From Mesorhizobium sp. AR02 (lineage in GTDB: Bacteria; Pseudomonadota; Alphaproteobacteria; Rhizobiales; Rhizobiaceae): DNA of 64,000 nucleotides. The stretch spans positions 4,112,001 through 4,176,000 of the forward strand of contig NZ_CP080531.1 of assembly GCF_024746835.1 (NCBI RefSeq). The letters are read 5' to 3'. Shown here piece by piece: positions 61,305-64,000 of this stretch (positions are counted from its first letter, which is position 1; every line of letters starts with the position of its first letter). The notes below the pieces were generated by a model. It was not told where the DNA came from. It did not search any database and saw only the letters and a program-made list of their open reading frames with translations. A program made the position numbers and the translations under genes.

Positions 61305-62251
61305 CGCGGCTTCTCCCGCAGTTCCGAATAGAGATAGGGCACGATGATGGCGACGATGGTCATCAGCATGATCACCGCACTGGCCGAGCCGACGGCCATC
61401 TCGTTGCGCTTGAACGTGTACTCGTACATGAAGTTGGATGGCAGCCAGGCCGAGCCGCCCGGCCCGCCGCTGGTCAGCGCCACGACAAGGTCATAGGACT
61501 TGATGGCGAGGTGCGCGAGCACGATGAAGGCTGACAGGAAGATTGGCCGCAGCAGTGGAATGACGATGCGGCGATAGAGCTGGAAGGTGGTGGCGCCATC
61601 GATCTGCGCCGCCTTCATGATCTCGCCGTCAATACCGCGCAGGCCGGCCAGGAACATCGCCATGATGAAGCCGGAGGCCTGCCAGACGCCGGCTATGACC
61701 ACCGTGTAGATGACGAAGTCCTTGTTCTTGATCCAGTCGAAATGGAAGCTCGTCCAGCCCCATTGGTGCAGCGTCTGTTCGAGGCCGAGACCGGGATCAA
61801 GGAACCATTTCCAGGCGACGCCGGTGACGATGAAGGACAGCGCCATGGGATAGAGGTAGATCGGGCGCAGCACGCCTTCGCCGCGGATCTTCTGGTCGAG
61901 CAGGATGGCCAGGAACAGGCCGAGCGCCAGGCAGATGGCGATGTAGAGAAAGCCGAAAATGCCCATATTGGTGATCGACGTGTACCAGCTCGAGGGCGGG
62001 TCGGTGTCGAAGGTCCAGCCCCACAGCCGCTGATAGGCGCGTGAGCCGGTGATGACATAGGACGGGAAGGTCTTGGAATTGGTGAAGGACAGATAGATCG
62101 TCCACAGGATGAAGCCGTAGACGAAGACGATGGTGATGGCGAAGCTCGGCGCCAGCACGATCTTCGGCAACGCGTCTTGCAGGCGTGAGCGCACAGAGGG
62201 GCGTGACCGCTCCGGCGTCAGCTTGATCTGGCTTGTTGCTACAGTGCTCAT
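61301..62251 (-). CDS. Carbohydrate ABC transporter permease 1
   Basis: Inner-membrane permease of 316 residues (MalF-like but without the large periplasmic loop). The leader of about 35 residues is followed by six helices; the EAA loop is EIMKAAQIDGATTFQLYRR, about 225-243. GGGAGGAG before the ATG at 62251 fixes the start. It pairs with the permease encoded next. Confidence 0.93.
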   Translation of the reverse strand: MSTVATSQIKLTPERSRPSVRSRLQDALPKIVLAPSFAITIVFVYGFILWTIYLSFTNSKTFPSYVITGSRAYQRLWGWTFDTDPPSSWYTSITNMGIFGFLYIAICLALGLFLAILLDQKIRGEGVLRPIYLYPMALSFIVTGVAWKWFLDPGLGLEQTLHQWGWTSFHFDWIKNKDFVIYTVVIAGVWQASGFIMAMFLAGLRGIDGEIMKAAQIDGATTFQLYRRIVIPLLRPIFLSAFIVLAHLAIKSYDLVVALTSGGPGGSAWLPSNFMYEYTFKRNEMAVGSASAVIMLMTIVAIIVPYLYSELREKPR

Positions 62252-62356
62252 GAGCTCCTCCCGTTTCGGGTCGTCCGTGCTCTGCCTCAGGCGGCAAGGC
62301 GGCCCGTGCATACGGGTCTTTGGTCGGCAGGTGTCGGAGGCCGGCCAATCGTTGAG

Positions 62357-62386
62357 ATAAAACCTCCCCCGCCGAAGCGGGGAAGG
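62357..62386 (-). terminator. Attenuator between the binding-protein and permease genes
   Basis: On the minus strand CCTTCCCCGC (62386-62377) and GCGGGGGAGG (62372-62363) pair around loop TTCG, followed by TTTTAT (62362-62357). It lies 19 bp after the binding-protein stop and 106 bp before the permease start, and would let only part of the transcripts continue into the membrane and ATPase genes. Confidence 0.78.
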
Positions 62387-62404
62387 TGTTTTCAGGCTTG
62401 ACGC

Positions 62405-63658
62405 TTACTTGGCGTCGTCGATCGCCTTGACCAGCTCGGTCACGGCTTCGTCCGAGGTCTTGATCTGACCATGGACGAACTTCGAGACGACATCCTTGTA
62501 GGCATTGGCGACCGCCGGAGGCGCGCCATAGCCCTGGGCCAAGGAGCCGAACAGCGTGCCGCCGTCGTTGGCCTTCTTCAGGTCGGCGATGCCCTTCTTG
62601 CCGCAAGCGTCGAAGTCGGTGTCCGGAACGTCGGTACGGGCCGGAACCGAACCCTTGACGACGTTGAAGGCCGACTGGAAGCTCTTCGACAGGGTGGCGG
62701 TGGCCAGTGCGACCTGGGCGCCCTTGCGGTCGTCCGGAACGTTGAACATGCCGAACATGTCGGAGTTGTAGATCACGGAGCCGTCAGTGCCCGGGAAGCG
62801 ATAGCACAGGAAGTCCGTGCCCGGGGTCTTCTTGGCGGCGTGGAACTCACCCTTGGCCCAGTCACCCATGACCTGCACCAGGGCATCGCCCTTGATGACC
62901 ATGGCGGTGGCAAGGTTCCAGTCGCGGCCCGAGAAGTTCGGGTCGACATAGGTGACGAGCTTGGCGAGGTTGTCGAACGACTTCTTCATCGTGTCGGACT
63001 TGAGCGACGCGTCGTCGAGGTCGTTGAAGGCCTTCTTGTAGAACTCAGGTCCGCCGGTCGACAGCACGACCGAGTCGAACATGGTGGCTTCCTGCCAGTT
63101 CTGGCCGCCGAGAGCGAGCGGGATCACGCCTGCCGCCTTGGCCTTGTCGAGCAGGGCAACGAAGTCGTCGAAGGTCTTCGGCTCGGTGCCGCCGATCTTG
63201 TCCATGACGGCCTTGTTGATCCACAGCCAGTTGACCGAGTGGACGTTGACCGGAGCCGCGACCCACTTGCCTTCATAGACCGAGAATTTCTGCAGGGCCG
63301 CCGGAACCGACTTGTCCCAACCTTCCTTCTTCGCCGTCTCGGTCAGGTCGCCCATCACGCCGGCCGCCGCATAGTCGAGCACGGTGTAGCCGAGCATCTG
63401 CGAGGCGGTCGGATAGTTGCCGGCCGCGACCATCGCCTTCAGCGCGGTCATGGCGGCGTCGCCGCCACCGCCGGCCACCGGCACGTCCTTCCAGGCATAG
63501 CCTTCCTTGGCCAGATCGCCCTTGAGGACGTTGAGGGCAGCCGCTTCGCCGCCCGATGTCCACCAATGCAGCATCTGCACTTCCTTGACGTCCGCGGCAT
63601 GCGCCGAGAACGCAAAGCTCGTCGCGAGAGCCGTTCCGATAAGCAGTTTGCGCAACAT
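62405..63658 (-). CDS. Carbohydrate ABC transporter substrate-binding protein
   Basis: Secreted solute-binding protein of 417 residues of the sugar-binding family 1 (CUT1). The signal peptide [21 protein letters not shown] ends near residue 21-22. The mature part begins [15 protein letters not shown], typical of glucose/mannose- or polyol-binding members, and has [15 protein letters not shown] in the first lobe. GGGAGG before the ATG (63658) supports the start. It follows the aldehyde dehydrogenase gene by 58 bp and is separated from its permeases by an attenuator hairpin. Confidence 0.93.
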   Translation of the reverse strand: MLRKLLIGTALATSFAFSAHAADVKEVQMLHWWTSGGEAAALNVLKGDLAKEGYAWKDVPVAGGGGDAAMTALKAMVAAGNYPTASQMLGYTVLDYAAAGVMGDLTETAKKEGWDKSVPAALQKFSVYEGKWVAAPVNVHSVNWLWINKAVMDKIGGTEPKTFDDFVALLDKAKAAGVIPLALGGQNWQEATMFDSVVLSTGGPEFYKKAFNDLDDASLKSDTMKKSFDNLAKLVTYVDPNFSGRDWNLATAMVIKGDALVQVMGDWAKGEFHAAKKTPGTDFLCYRFPGTDGSVIYNSDMFGMFNVPDDRKGAQVALATATLSKSFQSAFNVVKGSVPARTDVPDTDFDACGKKGIADLKKANDGGTLFGSLAQGYGAPPAVANAYKDVVSKFVHGQIKTSDEAVTELVKAIDDAK

Positions 63659-63686
63659 GTACTTCCTCCCTTGTTGCATTACACGA

Positions 63687-63704
63687 CCGGTGGAAGCCCA
63701 CCGG
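63687..63704. other. Hairpin between the aldehyde dehydrogenase and binding-protein genes
   Basis: CCGGTGG (63687-63693) and CCACCGG (63698-63704) form a 7-bp stem with a four-base loop in the 58-bp gap. There is no T run in the direction of transcription, so it may be a processing or stabilising element rather than a terminator. Confidence 0.4.
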
Positions 63705-63716
63705 GTTCTTCCAAAC

Positions 63717-64000
63717 TCAGCCGACCCACCATCCGGTGCGCTGGCCGCGATGAAACTGGATTGTCTTTTCCTCGGTATAATCCTCGACGGCGCGCTTGCC
63801 GAGTTCGCGTCCGAGACCGGACTGCTTGTAGCCTCCGAAAGGCAGCTCAGGATAACCTTCCATGAATGTGTTCACCCAAACCGTCCCCGAACGCACCCCA
63901 CGCGCCACCGACATGCAAGTGTCGATGCTGGCGCTCCACACGCCTGCAGACAGACCATAGGGCGTGTTGTTGGCGATGTGCAACGCCTTTTCAATCGTTT
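63717..64000 (-). CDS. Aldehyde dehydrogenase, C-terminal part (5' end outside the window)
   Basis: The frame runs off the window edge; about 94 C-terminal residues are visible. They read [20 protein letters not shown], then [21 protein letters not shown] and [20 protein letters not shown], the standard end of betaine-aldehyde and gamma-aminobutyraldehyde-type dehydrogenases. The catalytic cysteine and glutamate lie outside. It is the first visible gene of the minus-strand operon and probably oxidises an aldehyde formed by one of the GMC enzymes. Confidence 0.9.
   Translation of the reverse strand, partial: TIEKALHIANNTPYGLSAGVWSASIDTCMSVARGVRSGTVWVNTFMEGYPELPFGGYKQSGLGRELGKRAVEDYTEEKTIQFHRGQRTGWWVG

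Overview
The window is a high-GC chromosomal segment of an alphaproteobacterium of the Rhizobiales, most probably Mesorhizobium or a close relative. This rests on gene content (soxBDAG, thuA plus a ThuB-like dehydrogenase, DUF992 secreted proteins, an rhizobial-type S21, several solute ABC transporters), on an intergenic palindrome of the kind common in rhizobia, and on a Pho-box promoter of rhizobial form. The assignment is from reading only; no search was run. No tRNA, rRNA, CRISPR array, phage or plasmid gene was seen. The only mobile element is one IS110-family insertion.

Layout. 1-3240: end of a kdp operon (kdpD, kdpE). 3266-4702: an MFS exporter. 4908-6248: an intergenic palindrome split by an IS110 element whose left end appears to encode a bridge RNA with readable target and donor guides. 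6274-10709: two DUF992 paralogues, a TPR lipoprotein, rpsU, a SET-domain protein, an SDR and a small membrane protein. 10925-16768: heterotetrameric sarcosine oxidase (soxB, an extra ORF, soxD, soxA, soxG) and a small acidic protein. 16847-18698: thuA and a Gfo/Idh/MocA dehydrogenase. 18742-27500: an SDR/AraC pair, a TetR regulator with repeated operators, and an acyl-CoA-type catabolic group (SDRs, MaoC, APH-like kinase, acyl-CoA dehydrogenase, MDR reductase). 27719-31113: a GT87/GT2/ChbG-HpnK/GtrA operon resembling lipid A hexosamine-modification loci. 31174-35465: an RND efflux pump. 35668-44902: an RpiR regulator, an N-formylglutamate amidohydrolase-like protein, two APC permeases, a glutamine-synthetase-like ligase, an aldehyde dehydrogenase and an Fe-alcohol dehydrogenase. 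45060-49100: a four-gene ABC importer behind a Pho box. 49154-54884: a broken ClpX-type zinc-finger gene, GST, Na+/H+ antiporter, EEP nuclease/phosphatase, EamA and MFS transporters. 54975-64000: a Dabb protein, two GMC oxidoreductases, an SDR, a complete sugar-type ABC importer and the end of an aldehyde dehydrogenase, all on the minus strand.

How the genes may work together. The 36.6-44.9 kb block reads as one pathway: import an amine or amino alcohol, gamma-glutamylate it, oxidise the alcohol to aldehyde and then acid, and release glutamate by amide hydrolysis. A 95-bp frameshifted relic of the ligase gene between the two permeases shows that a permease-ligase unit was once duplicated. The sox block demethylates sarcosine to glycine with transfer of the one-carbon unit to folate. 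The last 9 kb would import a sugar, polyol or related compound and oxidise it in steps with two flavin and two NAD-linked enzymes.

The most interesting reading is the IS110 bridge RNA. Four short guide segments in the 211 bp upstream of the transposase match, in the expected strand sense, the two target flanks and the two element ends, and all four end in the same GAT core. The target half supplies the last two bases of the transposase stop codon.
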